From NCBI RefSeq assembly GCF_030269125.1, contig NZ_BSSM01000001.1, positions 992,001-1,056,000 of the forward strand: a stretch of 64,000 nucleotides of DNA. The letters are read 5' to 3'. Position numbers and translations under genes: made by a program. The stretch is from Streptomyces hygroscopicus subsp. hygroscopicus (lineage in GTDB: Bacteria; Actinomycetota; Actinomycetes; Streptomycetales; Streptomycetaceae). Of this stretch, positions 34,422 through 43,137 are shown piece by piece (the first letter of the stretch is position 1; every line of letters starts with the position of its first letter). Under the pieces are notes generated by a model. The model saw nothing but the letters and a program-made list of their open reading frames with translations, was not told the origin of the DNA and ran no database searches.

Positions 34422-36033
34422 CTAGACGGCCCCGGCCCCGGTGAGAGAACGCACCTCCGTCTCCGCGTACCTGGCCTCGTCGGGGATCTCGTCCGAGGTG
34501 ACCGTGCCCAGCCAGCCGGCGAGGAAGCCGAGCGGGATGGAGACGATGCCCGGGTTCTGCAACGGGAAGTACTGGAAGTCGACGCCCGGGAACAGCGACC
34601 CCGGGCAACCGGACACCACGGGCGACAGCAGAACGAGCCCGAGCGCCGGGACCAGCCCGCCGTACACGGCCCATACCGCGCCGCGTGTGGTGAAGCCGCG
34701 CCAGAACAGCGAGTACATCAGCACCGGCAGATTCGCCGACGCGGCGACGGCGAAGGCGAGTCCGACCAGGTAGGCGACATTGAGGTCCCGGGCCAGCAGC
34801 CCGAGCGCGATCGCCACGACACCGATCCCGACGGCGGCGACCCGCGCCACGGCCACCTCGCCGCGCGCCGCGCCCCGGGAACCCCGGGTGACCCCGGGGA
34901 CCCCGCAGCGACGCGTACAGGTCGTGGGCCACGGAGGCGGAGGAGGCGAGGGTGACGCCGGCGACCACCGCGAGGATCGTGGCGAAGGCGACGGCGGCGA
35001 CCACCGCGAACAGAACCGTTCCGCCGGTGGAACCCGCGCCGCCGCCCAGATCGAGGGCGAGCAGGGGCACCGCCGTGTTCCCGGCCGCGTTCCACCCGCG
35101 CAGGTCCGCCGGCCCCACGACCGCCGCCGCCCCGAACCCGAGGACGATCGTCAGCAGATAGAAGCCACCGATCAGGCCGATGGACCACACCGCGGAACGC
35201 CGGGCGGCGCGAGCGGTCGGCACCGTGTAGAAGCGGGACAGGATGTGCGGCAGCCCCGCCGTACCCAGCACCAGTGCGAGGCCCAGGCTGATGAAGTCGA
35301 GGCGGGCGGTCCAGCTCTCGCCGTACTTCAGGCCGGGTGCGAGGAAGGCGTCCCCGTGACCGCTGCGCCGCGCGGCCGTGACCAGCAGTTGGTCGAGGTC
35401 GCCGTGGAAGCGCAGCAGGAGGAGCACGGTCAGCGCGACCGTCCCGCCGAGCAGCAGCACCGCCTTGACGATCTGGATCCAGGTGGTCGCCCGCATCCCG
35501 CCCAGGGACACGTAGATCACCATGAGCGCACCGACCCCGATGACCGTCCACGCCTGGGCCGCCCCGCTCGTCCGCCCCAGCAGCAGCGCCACCAGGCTGC
35601 CCGCGCCGACCATCTGCGCCACCAGGTACAGCACGGACACCACGACCGAGGACGTGCCCGCCGCGATCCGCACCGGCCGCTCGCTCATCCGCACGGCCAC
35701 CACGTCGGCCAGCGTGAACCGTCCGCAGTTGCGGACCAGTTCGGCCACCAGGAACAGCACCAGCAGCCACGCGACGAGGAAGCCCACCACGTACAGCAGC
35801 CCGTCGTAGCCGTACAGCGCGATCAGCCCCGTGACACCCAGGAAGGAGGCCGCCGAGATGTAGTCGCCCGTGATGGCAAAACCATTCTCCATCGGGGAGA
35901 ACAGCCGCCCGCCGGTGTAGAACTCCTCCGCCGAACCATGCCGCCTCCGGCTCACCCACGTTGTGATCCCGAGGGTGACCGCCACGAAACCGCCGAACAG
36001 CAGCAGCGCCGGCGTCTGATGATCGCCGGTCAC
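34422..36033 (-). pseudogene. Sodium/solute symporter (ActP-like acetate permease) with an apparent frameshift
   Basis: From GTG 36033 the translation is a typical SSS-family symporter (EEFYTGGRLFSPMENGFAIT, GDYISAASFLGVTGLIALYG) through about residue 370 (SSASVAHDLYASLRG). After about 34910 the frame becomes Arg/Gly nonsense, while the family C-terminus continues in another frame from about 34890 to the TAG at 34422 (VAVARVAAVGIGVVAIALGL, PLQNPGIVSIPLGFLAGWLG). The change equals one extra base or two missing bases, within a short GC repeat. It may be a true mutation, a slippage site or an assembly error. It is coupled (GTGA overlap) to the DUF485 gene, its usual partner. Intact members import acetate or other monocarboxylates with Na+. 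Confidence 0.8.
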
Positions 36034-36599
36034 CGGACCCCTCCCCGCGCCTCACGGGCCAACTCCTGGGTGTCCCAGCGCAGTTCCAACGCCGCCCGGT
36101 CGCGCCGCAGCCGCGCGTGCCGGGCGTAGGCCCAGGTGAGCAGGAACGTGGTGAGGAACTGCCCGAGCCCCGCGAGCATCGCCACGTTCACCGCGCCCGC
36201 CACGGGTCGCGCCATCAGCTTCGGCGCGGTGGTCGCCGCGACCACGTACGCCACGTACCAGCTCAGAAAGACCGCGACTCCCGGCACCACGAACCGCCGG
36301 TAGCTGCCGCGCACTTCCCGGAAGGCCGCGCTGCGCTGCACCTCGACGTACACATCGCGGGCCCACGCCGCCGAGGCGTCCCGCTCCCCGCGCGCGGGGG
36401 GCACGGCCGGCGCGGGCGGTCCGGCCGCCGCGGGCATCGTCCCGGTGCCGTCCGACTCGCTCCAGCCCAGGGCCCGCGGGTCGAACCAGGGGTCCTCGTG
36501 TCGGACATCGCGGGCCGGTGCGCCGTGGTCCCTCCGGTTCTCGGCCGAATGCTCGGGACCGTCCCCTGCTCCGCGGGCACGATCGTTGCTTGACTGCAT
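36030..36599 (-). CDS. DUF485 membrane protein, partner of the acetate-type symporter
   Basis: A 189-residue protein. Residues 1-85 are hydrophilic and disordered (Ala/Pro/Gly rich), and the C-terminal DUF485 domain (about 90-185) has two membrane helices: VVPGVAVFLSWYVAYVVAAT and AVNVAMLAGLGQFLTTFLLT. DUF485 proteins (YjcH type) are nearly always encoded next to ActP-like symporters and are thought to assist them. ATG 36599 is not preceded by a clear ribosome site; a TTG six bases earlier is also in frame. The stop overlaps the symporter start (GTGA). Confidence 0.85.
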   Translation of the reverse strand: MQSSNDRARGAGDGPEHSAENRRDHGAPARDVRHEDPWFDPRALGWSESDGTGTMPAAAGPPAPAVPPARGERDASAAWARDVYVEVQRSAAFREVRGSYRRFVVPGVAVFLSWYVAYVVAATTAPKLMARPVAGAVNVAMLAGLGQFLTTFLLTWAYARHARLRRDRAALELRWDTQELAREARGGVR

Positions 36600-36669
36600 G
36601 CCCAAGGATGGACAGACCGGGAAGTTCCGTGACTCTTCTTCTCCGCGCTCTTCACCCGATCAGGTGACC

Positions 36670-37359
36670 TCACCCCGCGGGCGGCCGCACCAGGCCCTTG
36701 CCGTAGGCGTAACGCACCGCCTGCGCCCGGTCCTTGAGGCCCGTCTTGGCGAACAGGTTGTTGATGTGCGTCTTCACGGTCGCGGTCGAGACATGCAGTC
36801 TGCGGGCGATCTCCTGGTTGCTGAGCCCCTCGGCGATCAGCACCAGGACCTCGGTCTCGCGCGTGGTCAGCCCGTCCGGCGGGGCGGGCGCGGCAGGGAG
36901 CGGCTGGGGCTCGGCCTGCGACAGGCGCTCCAGCAGCCGCCGCTGCACGCTCGGCGACAACCCCGCCTCCCCCGACAGCACACTCTCCACGGCCCGCACG
37001 ATCTCCTCGCCGCCAGCGTCCTTGGTCAGGTACCCCCGGGCGCCGGCCCGCAGCGCGGGAAACAGCGACTCGTCGTCGGCGTACGTGGTGAGCACCACCA
37101 CCTGGGTCCCGGGGTACTGCTCCCGGATCCGCCGGGTGGCCTCCACACCGTCGCAGCGGGGCATCCTGAGGTCCATCAGGACGACGTCCGGGGCGAGTTC
37201 CCCGACCAGGCGCACCGCCTCCTCGCCGTCTCCCGCGGCGCCGATGACCTCGATGCCCGGCAGCAGACCGAGCAGCATCACGATGCCCTCCCGGACGACG
37301 GTCTGGTCGTCGGCGACCACCACCCGCGCCGGCTTCTTCTCCCCCTCCGCCTCTGTCAT
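36670..37359 (-). CDS. NarL/LuxR-type response regulator
   Basis: A 229-residue regulator: receiver domain (10-128) with acidic Asp17/Asp18, phospho-acceptor Asp63 in VVLMDLRMP, and Lys in GYLTKDAGG; then a LuxR helix-turn-helix (about 160-220) with LTTRETEVLVLIAEGLSNQE and RLHVSTATVKTHINNLFAK. The ATG at 37359 overlaps the stop of the kinase gene (ATGA), so kinase and regulator form a coupled pair. Targets are unknown; the symporter/DUF485 genes just downstream on the same strand are candidates. Confidence 0.92.
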   Translation of the reverse strand: MTEAEGEKKPARVVVADDQTVVREGIVMLLGLLPGIEVIGAAGDGEEAVRLVGELAPDVVLMDLRMPRCDGVEATRRIREQYPGTQVVVLTTYADDESLFPALRAGARGYLTKDAGGEEIVRAVESVLSGEAGLSPSVQRRLLERLSQAEPQPLPAAPAPPDGLTTRETEVLVLIAEGLSNQEIARRLHVSTATVKTHINNLFAKTGLKDRAQAVRYAYGKGLVRPPAG

Positions 37360-38507
37360 ACCGGCACCTTCAGCGTCACCACGAAACCCTCCTCGTCCGG
37401 CCCCGCGTCCAGCGAGCCGCCCAGCAGCTCGGCGCGCTCGCGCATACCGAGCAGACCGTACCCGCCGCCGGAGGCCGTGAGGTCGCCGGGCGGTCCGCCC
37501 GAGTCCCGTACACGCAGCGTCACTTGGTGGTCGCCGTAGTCGAGTCGGAGGTCCACCTTGGCGCCCTGTGCGTGCTTGCGGACGTTCGTCAGCGCCTCCT
37601 GGGCGACCCGGCGCACGGCCTGGGACGCCTCGGCCGGCAGGGGTCTGGACTCACCCGTGACGGTGACCGCCGCGCCCTCGGCCCCGCTGACGAGTTCGCC
37701 GAGGAAGTCCTCCAGCGGTGTCAGTTCGCCGCGCAGCGCGGACAGTGCCTGTCTGGTCTCGGCGAGACCGTCGCGAGCCATGCCCCGGGCGGCCACCACC
37801 CGCTCCAGGATCCGTTCCCGGTCGGCACCCCGCTCGATCAGCAGCCGGGCCGCCTCCAGGTGCACGAGTTGCGCGGAGAGACTGTGGGCCAGGACGTCGT
37901 GGATCTCGCGGGCGATTCTGGCCCGCTCGGCGAGGGCCGCGGACTCGGCCTCGGCGGCTCTCGCGGCCCGCTCCTGGTCGAGGAGTCGCTGCGCGTTGCC
38001 GCGGGCCTCCGCGTCCAGCCGCAGGACGTAGCCGGCGAGGGCCATGCCCGCCACCGAGGCGGCGGTGGTGAGCCAGACGTCGTTGTTGAAGGCGGAGTAC
38101 GCGGCGAGGCCGGCCGAGGTCACCGGGGTCGCGGCCGCGAGCGGGAGCCGCTCCAGGGCGGTGATCCCGCAACCGCACCAGAGGACGAGGGCGAGTGCCC
38201 TGAACCCCGTTGCCTCGGCGGCGACCGCGATGCCCATGAGCGCGGCCAGCAAGAGCATGGAGGGCAACAGGCGGTGCCGATAGGTGGTGCGGAAGAAGGC
38301 CCAGGCGAGGAAACCGGCGGCGACGACCCCCGCGAGCGCGGCGATTCCGGTCCAGACGCCGACGTGCTTCTGGTTGTACGCGCCCCACAGCAGCAGGGCG
38401 ATCACCAAGGCCCTGACGGCCCAGGCGAGCAGACGGCGGGGGCGGGAGGTTCCGGCGCGGCCGAGCGCTTCCTTCGAAGGCCACCGCGTCCAGGCGTTCT
38501 CGGTCAC
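37356..38507 (-). CDS. Sensor histidine kinase, HisKA_3 (NarX/DesK-like) type
   Basis: A 383-residue kinase with about five to six membrane helices in residues 25-165 and no large external domain, then a coiled coil (LDQERAARAAEAESAALAER), the dimerisation domain with phospho-acceptor His203 in REIHDVLAHSLSAQ, and a HATPase domain ending YGLLGMRERAELLGGSLD. Sensors of this form often detect changes in the membrane. GTG 38507 overlaps the stop of the upstream membrane-protein gene by four bases (GTGA), giving a three-gene coupled operon. Confidence 0.92.
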   Translation of the reverse strand: MTENAWTRWPSKEALGRAGTSRPRRLLAWAVRALVIALLLWGAYNQKHVGVWTGIAALAGVVAAGFLAWAFFRTTYRHRLLPSMLLLAALMGIAVAAEATGFRALALVLWCGCGITALERLPLAAATPVTSAGLAAYSAFNNDVWLTTAASVAGMALAGYVLRLDAEARGNAQRLLDQERAARAAEAESAALAERARIAREIHDVLAHSLSAQLVHLEAARLLIERGADRERILERVVAARGMARDGLAETRQALSALRGELTPLEDFLGELVSGAEGAAVTVTGESRPLPAEASQAVRRVAQEALTNVRKHAQGAKVDLRLDYGDHQVTLRVRDSGGPPGDLTASGGGYGLLGMRERAELLGGSLDAGPDEEGFVVTLKVPV

Positions 38508-39055
38508 GCGCGCTCCTCTCCCGCGGGGCCGCCGTCACCGTACGCCGCAGCGAGGCGGGTGGTGGGGCCGACGGGCTGGGTGATCAGGGACGTACGGGCG
38601 GCGAGGGTACTCGCGCGCCAGGTGAGGATTCCGGCGCGGACCAGCAGGGAGGCGGCGAAGCCGAGGAGCAGGGCGGAGCTGTGCTGGTGCAGGCCGAGCG
38701 CGGCGCCGACGGCGAAGACGCCGATGCGCAAGACGATGCCGGCGATCCAGACGGCGGCGCTCGCCCTGGTGCCCCTGCTCCACACGGCGCCGTCCGGCCC
38801 CGTCCAGACGCGGGTGGTCCAGGCCCAGCCCGCGCCCATGGCCAGGCCGGTGAGGAGTTCCACGGCGAGCACTGCGGCGGACTCGACCCGGTGGTGTGCG
38901 TCGAGGATGCCGGGCTCGCGCAGCGCTATGACGCCGAGGAGCAGGGGCAGCAGCCACCAGCGGCGGTCCGTGTCGATCGGGCGGGCGCGGAACTGCCGTA
39001 CCAGCACGAGCGCGACGACGGCCACGAGTACCAGCGCGTTGGCGAGCCCCACCAT
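38504..39055 (-). CDS. Polytopic membrane protein (CcdC/DUF1453-like)
   Basis: A 183-residue membrane protein with about five hydrophobic segments: LANALVLVAVVALVLVRQF at the N-terminus, WWLLPLLLGVIALREPG, VLAVELLTGLAMGAGWAW, IAGIVLRIGVFAVGAALGL and LLLGFAASLLVRAGILTW. It resembles the CcdC/DUF1453 group. ATG 39055 has GGAGGATCTG before it. It opens an operon with the NarL-type kinase and regulator and may take part in sensing. Function unknown. Confidence 0.78.
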   Translation of the reverse strand: MVGLANALVLVAVVALVLVRQFRARPIDTDRRWWLLPLLLGVIALREPGILDAHHRVESAAVLAVELLTGLAMGAGWAWTTRVWTGPDGAVWSRGTRASAAVWIAGIVLRIGVFAVGAALGLHQHSSALLLGFAASLLVRAGILTWRASTLAARTSLITQPVGPTTRLAAAYGDGGPAGEERA

Positions 39056-39184
39056 CAGATCCTCCGTATGCGAGAAATCGGGTGCCGGGAGCGAGCGCTG
39101 CCCGACGCTCCGAAGTTACGGAGAATCCCAGGTCGGGAGATCGGAGCCGGGGTGGATCACAGGTGGAGATCTTGGATGACCGGC

Positions 39185-39202
39185 CTCCACCCATGGGTGG
39201 AG
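39185..39202. promoter_or_regulatory. Perfect 18-bp palindrome, candidate operator
   Basis: CTCCACCCATGGGTGGAG is a perfect palindrome about 130 bases upstream of the membrane-protein/kinase/regulator operon. Additional GGTGGA words lie at 39152 and 39163 in direct orientation. It may be the binding site of the operon's own regulator. Confidence 0.45.
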
Positions 39203-40164
39203 ATGGATCAGGGCGGTCCTTCTCTGAGGGAGTCGGCACGTATCCGACCGATCGCGCCCGGGGGCGGGTTCCGGTGCCTGACCCCGGTGCTCGGGCTCGG
39301 TCGGGGCGGGGCGGCTGGAAGGGGTCGACGGGCGAGGAGGCCGGCATGAGGGATGAGTCGGCACGGCTGACGCCGGGAATCCGCCCGGGTCGGCGGCGTG
39401 GGCCGGCTGGGACGAGTCGGTGAACGGGCCGGGGTGAGCTGCTGCACGGCCCCGCCGAACCGCCCCGCCCCTTCCCCGAAAATGAACCGACGAAAGGGGA
39501 CGTCGGCGCCGAGCCCAGGCGTGCGGCAGCCGCCGAGAGGACTCCGGCGCATGGGCAGGCCCGGCCGGCCCGGGGACGGGTTTCCCGGGCTGAGGCAGGG
39601 ACCCGCCGAGGTCAGGGGCCCCGGCGCCCTTCCGCGGCGTGGCTCGAAGCGAACCGTCGGACGGAGCCGATGGCCCAGCCCGTGGTGGGCGGACGAGCGC
39701 GGTCGGGCAGCAGCCGGCACGCGGGCAGCCGGGAGAAGCAGAGGCGGGGAATGTCGGCCAGGACGCACGAGCCGTTCGAAACCCGCTCCCCATCGAGCCG
39801 GACGCCGAGCCGGATCGCGGTCGGCGGACCCTGCCAGGACCCCGACCGGCCTCGTCCGGACTCGGTCCGTGTCGCTGGAACCGAGTCGCACTGGCGTGTC
39901 CGTCCGGGCCAGGTACGGGTCAGGGTCCGATGACCGCGCCGCGGGTCCGCCCGGACCCCACCCCGGCCCGGCACCTGACAAACCGACCGGCGCCAGGGCG
40001 CCGAAGCGGGCGAGAACTCACGTCCGGGCCCCCGTGCCTCCCGCCCGAACCCCGTCTCCCCGCCACCCTGGAACCAACCGCGCACCGGTCCGCATCCACC
40101 CGGCCCGAAACACCTCAGCTGCCCCGACCCTCTCCGGAGCCGGCCCAGCGCACCCCGTCACAGC

Positions 40165-40199
40165 GGCGCGCCTTCGAGGTGAGGCCCCCAAGGCGCGCC
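40165..40199 (-). terminator. Terminator of parE
   Basis: A perfect 10-bp inverted repeat GGCGCGCCTT (40165-40174) with AAGGCGCGCC (40190-40199), loop 15, lies about 40 bases after the parE stop. Confidence 0.6.
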
Positions 40200-40236
40200 C
40201 TCCGGACGAGACTTCCGAACACCCGCCCGCGCGGCG

Positions 40237-42360
40237 TCACGCGTCGATGCGGGAGCGGTCCAAGGTGGCTGCCGAGCTGGAGATGAACTCCTTGCGAGGG
40301 GCGACGTCGTTGCCCATCAGGAGATCGAAGACCTGTTCGGCGGCTTCGAGGTCGGAGAGGTTGATGCGGCGCAGGGTGCGGTGGCGGGGGTCCATGGTGG
40401 TCTCGGCCAGCTGGTCGGCGTCCATCTCGCCGAGGCCCTTGTAGCGCTGGATGGAGTCCTTGTACCGGATGCCCTTGGTCTGGAACTCCATGAGCTTGTC
40501 GCGCAGCTCGCGGTCGGAGTACGTGTAGACGTACTTGTCCTGCCCCTTCTTCGGCTGGACGACCTCGATGCGGTGCAGCGGCGGCACCGCGGCGAAGACC
40601 CGCCCCGCCTCGACCATGGGCCGCATGTAGCGCTGGAACAGCGTGAGCAGCAGACAGCGGATGTGGGAGCCGTCCACATCGGCGTCGGTCATCATGATGA
40701 TCTTGCCGTAGCGGGCCTGCTCGATGTCGAAGGTACGGCCCGAGCCGGCTCCTATGACCTGGATGATCGCGCCGCACTCGGCGTTCTTGAGCATGTCGGT
40801 CACGGACGAGCGCTGCACGTTGAGGATCTTGCCGCGGATCGGCAGCAGGGCCTGGAACTCGGAGTTCCGCGCCAGCTTGGCCGTGCCGAGCGCGGAGTCG
40901 CCCTCGACGATGAACAGTTCGCTGCGGTCGACGTCGTCGCTGCGGCAGTCGGCGAGCTTGGCCGGCAGGGACGAGGACTCCAGGGCGGTCTTGCGCCGCT
41001 GCGCGTCCTTGTGCTGGCGGGCCGCGACACGCGTGCGGGCCGCTGCGACGACCTTCTCCATGACGACCCGCGCCTGGGCGGCCGCGTCCCGCTTGGTGGC
41101 GGTCAGGAACGCCTTCAGCTCCCTGGTGACCACCTGGTTCACGATGCGGCGGGCCGCCGAGGTGCCGAGGACCTCCTTGGTCTGACCCTCGAACTGCGGC
41201 TCGGCCAGGCGCACGGTGACGACGGCGGTCAGACCCTCCAGGGCGTCGTCCTTGACGATGTTGTCCTCGGCCACGCGCAGCAGCTTCTTGGCGCGCAGCA
41301 CGTCGTTCATCGTCTGGGTGAGAGCCTGCTCGAAACCGGAGACGTGGGTGCCGCCCTTGGGGGTGGCGATGATGTTGACGAAGGAACGCAGGGTCGTGTC
41401 GTAGCCCGTGCCCCAGCGCATCGCGACGTCGACGCCCAGTTCGCGGGCGACTTCGGTCGGGGTCATCTGGCCGTGCTCGTCCAGGACCGGAACGGTCTCC
41501 TTGAAGGTGCCCTTGCCGGAGAAGCGGAGCACGTCGCACACCGGCTTGTCACTCGCCAGGTACTCGCAGAACTCGCTGATGCCTCCGTCGAAGCGGAAGG
41601 ACTCCTCGCCCTTGCTGCCGCCCTCGCCGAGGCCGTACTCGTCACGGACGACGATGGTCAGGCCGGGCACCAGGAAGGCGGTCTGCCGGGCGCGCTGGTG
41701 CAGCGTGTCCAGGGAGAGCTTGGCGTCCTTGAGGAAGATCTGCCGGTCCGCCCAGTAGCGCACCCGTGTGCCGGTGCGGGTCTTGGGGATCTTCTTGGAC
41801 TTGCGCAGACCGCTCTTGGCCTCGAACTTCGCGTCCGCTCCGGCGCCCGAGAAGGCGCCCGGCACGCCGCGCCGGAAGCTGATGGCGTGGGTGGAGCCGC
41901 TCCGGTCCACCTCGACGTCGAGGCGGGCGGAGAGGGCGTTGACCACGGAGGCGCCGACGCCGTGCAGACCACCGGAGGCGGCGTACGAGCCGCCGCCGAA
42001 CTTGCCGCCCGCGTGGAGCTTGGTCATGACGACCTCGACGCCGGACAGGCCGGTCTTGGGCTCCACGTCCACCGGGATGCCGCGGCCGTTGTCGCGCACC
42101 TCCACGGACGCGTCGTCGTGGAGGATCACCTCGATGTGGTCGCAGTAGCCGCCGAGGGCCTCGTCCACCGAGTTGTCGATGATCTCCCACAGGCAGTGCA
42201 TCAGACCGCGGCTGTCGGTCGAGCCGATGTACATGCCCGGACGCTTGCGCACGGCTTCGAGGCCCTCAAGGACGAGCAGGTGCCGCGCGGTGTAGTTGGA
42301 ACCGTCCCGGTCTGCTCCTGCCAGCAGCGCTGTGGACGGCACGGACGTATCGGCGGTCAC
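40237..42360 (-). CDS. parE: DNA topoisomerase IV subunit B
   Basis: A 707-residue type IIA topoisomerase B subunit. The GHKL ATPase domain has EIIDNSVDEALGGYCD near residue 59, DNGRGIPVD, and HAGGKFGGGSYAASGGLHGV; the transducer domain follows; the TOPRIM domain has LFIVEGDSALGTA with catalytic Glu and, further on, MTDADVDGSHIR. It partners ParC (21.4-23.9 kb). GTG 42360 is the start. Length agrees with actinobacterial ParE. The gene is monocistronic with a hairpin after the stop and a 440-base upstream region shared with a small divergent gene. Confidence 0.93.
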   Translation of the reverse strand: MTADTSVPSTALLAGADRDGSNYTARHLLVLEGLEAVRKRPGMYIGSTDSRGLMHCLWEIIDNSVDEALGGYCDHIEVILHDDASVEVRDNGRGIPVDVEPKTGLSGVEVVMTKLHAGGKFGGGSYAASGGLHGVGASVVNALSARLDVEVDRSGSTHAISFRRGVPGAFSGAGADAKFEAKSGLRKSKKIPKTRTGTRVRYWADRQIFLKDAKLSLDTLHQRARQTAFLVPGLTIVVRDEYGLGEGGSKGEESFRFDGGISEFCEYLASDKPVCDVLRFSGKGTFKETVPVLDEHGQMTPTEVARELGVDVAMRWGTGYDTTLRSFVNIIATPKGGTHVSGFEQALTQTMNDVLRAKKLLRVAEDNIVKDDALEGLTAVVTVRLAEPQFEGQTKEVLGTSAARRIVNQVVTRELKAFLTATKRDAAAQARVVMEKVVAAARTRVAARQHKDAQRRKTALESSSLPAKLADCRSDDVDRSELFIVEGDSALGTAKLARNSEFQALLPIRGKILNVQRSSVTDMLKNAECGAIIQVIGAGSGRTFDIEQARYGKIIMMTDADVDGSHIRCLLLTLFQRYMRPMVEAGRVFAAVPPLHRIEVVQPKKGQDKYVYTYSDRELRDKLMEFQTKGIRYKDSIQRYKGLGEMDADQLAETTMDPRHRTLRRINLSDLEAAEQVFDLLMGNDVAPRKEFISSSAATLDRSRIDA

Positions 42361-42800
42361 GCGGTTCGCTCCTCGCTGAATTTCAGGTTGCCCCCTCCTG
42401 GGTAAGGGGGTGGCTTCGGTCGCCCGTCAGAGGGTACCGATGCCTGGTAGAGCCGGTGTAACGCCACCCTCGTCGGCTACTCAGACTAGTCCAGGATCGC
42501 AAACACGTTCGATCCCTCGATGGGGTGAAGTACATATCACGTTCCCTTGGAGGCATGAACCATTTAGGCTCCGGGCACGTCCTCATGAACAACCGGCAAC
42601 CCGGCCGGGAGGACCGAGATACTAGACAGCGCGAACCCGTAAGCAGACCTGACACGCACTACGGCACATTCGCCGCCAACCGGCAGCAGACAGCCACCCC
42701 GGAAAGATTTTTTCGAGGAAAAGCCACGAGCGGGAACGTTTTCGGGCTGGTTGGATGTTGACCCTGGTACGACAGCTCGTCGAGCTAGAGAAGAGGCGAC
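42361..42800. other. Divergent intergenic region between parE and the DUF7455 gene
   Basis: These 440 bases have no supported gene and are richer in A/T than their surroundings. A short GC hairpin (CCCCCT...AGGGGG) lies at about 42391-42410 next to the parE start. The plus-strand end carries an ECF-type promoter candidate at 42732-42760. Confidence 0.45.
42732..42760 (+). promoter_or_regulatory. ECF-sigma (SigR-like) promoter candidate
   Basis: GGGAAC, 18 bases, then TGTTG. The SigR oxidative-stress sigma factor of Streptomyces recognises GGGAAT-N18-(G/C)GTTG, so this differs at two positions. It would start transcription about 34 bases upstream of the GTG of the small cysteine-containing protein. 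Confidence 0.4.
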
Positions 42801-43031
42801 GTGACTACTGTTCTGACCCCCGCGAGCCCGCTGACGGCCGCTGATCGCTGCGACCGCTGCGGCGCCCAGGCATACCTGCGCGTCGTCCTGCTCAGCGGCG
42901 GAGAGCTGCTCTTCTGCGCCCACCACGGTCGCAAGTTCGAGCCGGAACTCAAGAAGATCGCCGCTGAGATACAGGACGAGACGGAGCGGCTGACGTCCGC
43001 CCCGGGCAACGCCTCCGACGAAGAGCGCTGA
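42801..43031 (+). CDS. Small Cys/His protein (DUF7455-like)
   Basis: A 76-residue protein with CDRCGAQAY near residue 17 and FCAHHGRKF near 38, giving a CxxC and CxxH arrangement that could bind one zinc. The C-terminal part is helical and acidic. GTG 42801 has AAGAGG a few bases before it. Actinobacterial relatives are conserved but uncharacterised. It is next to parE and hrdB in Streptomyces. An ECF-type promoter candidate suggests stress induction. Confidence 0.82.
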   Translation: MTTVLTPASPLTAADRCDRCGAQAYLRVVLLSGGELLFCAHHGRKFEPELKKIAAEIQDETERLTSAPGNASDEER

Positions 43032-43076
43032 ATCTCGCACATACGACGACGAGCCAGCCCCGGCACAGGCCGGTGA

Positions 43077-43104
43077 CGGGCGGCCGCCCCGGAGCGGCCG
43101 CCCG
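43077..43104. terminator. Bidirectional terminator between DUF7455 and protease genes
   Basis: A perfect 11-bp inverted repeat (43077-43087 with 43094-43104), CGGGCGGCCGC on the left arm, with a 6-base loop, lies between the two convergent stops. Confidence 0.75.
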
Positions 43105-43137
43105 CGCTCGTATGCCCACGAACGCCCCAGGAGGCCC

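Larger units (their letters stand above)
39056..40236. other. Long gene-free stretch (1.2 kb) upstream of the two-component operon
   Basis: I see no gene I can support here. Several open frames exist on both strands but they are Pro/Arg/Gly rich, overlap one another and have no family resemblance. The part near 39056-39230 is a probable promoter/operator region with a palindrome at 39185-39202; the far end holds the parE terminator. The middle may be a decayed gene or an RNA; sequence alone does not decide. Confidence 0.4.

Noticed and set aside
39398-40444. Plus-strand open frame of about 350 codons spanning the gene-free stretch and the parE end
   Set aside because: Pro/Arg/Ser/Thr-rich, runs antisense into parE, has no ribosome site and no recognisable motif.
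40381-42405. Long plus-strand open frame opposite parE
   Set aside because: Antisense shadow of parE; no recognisable domain and no ribosome site.
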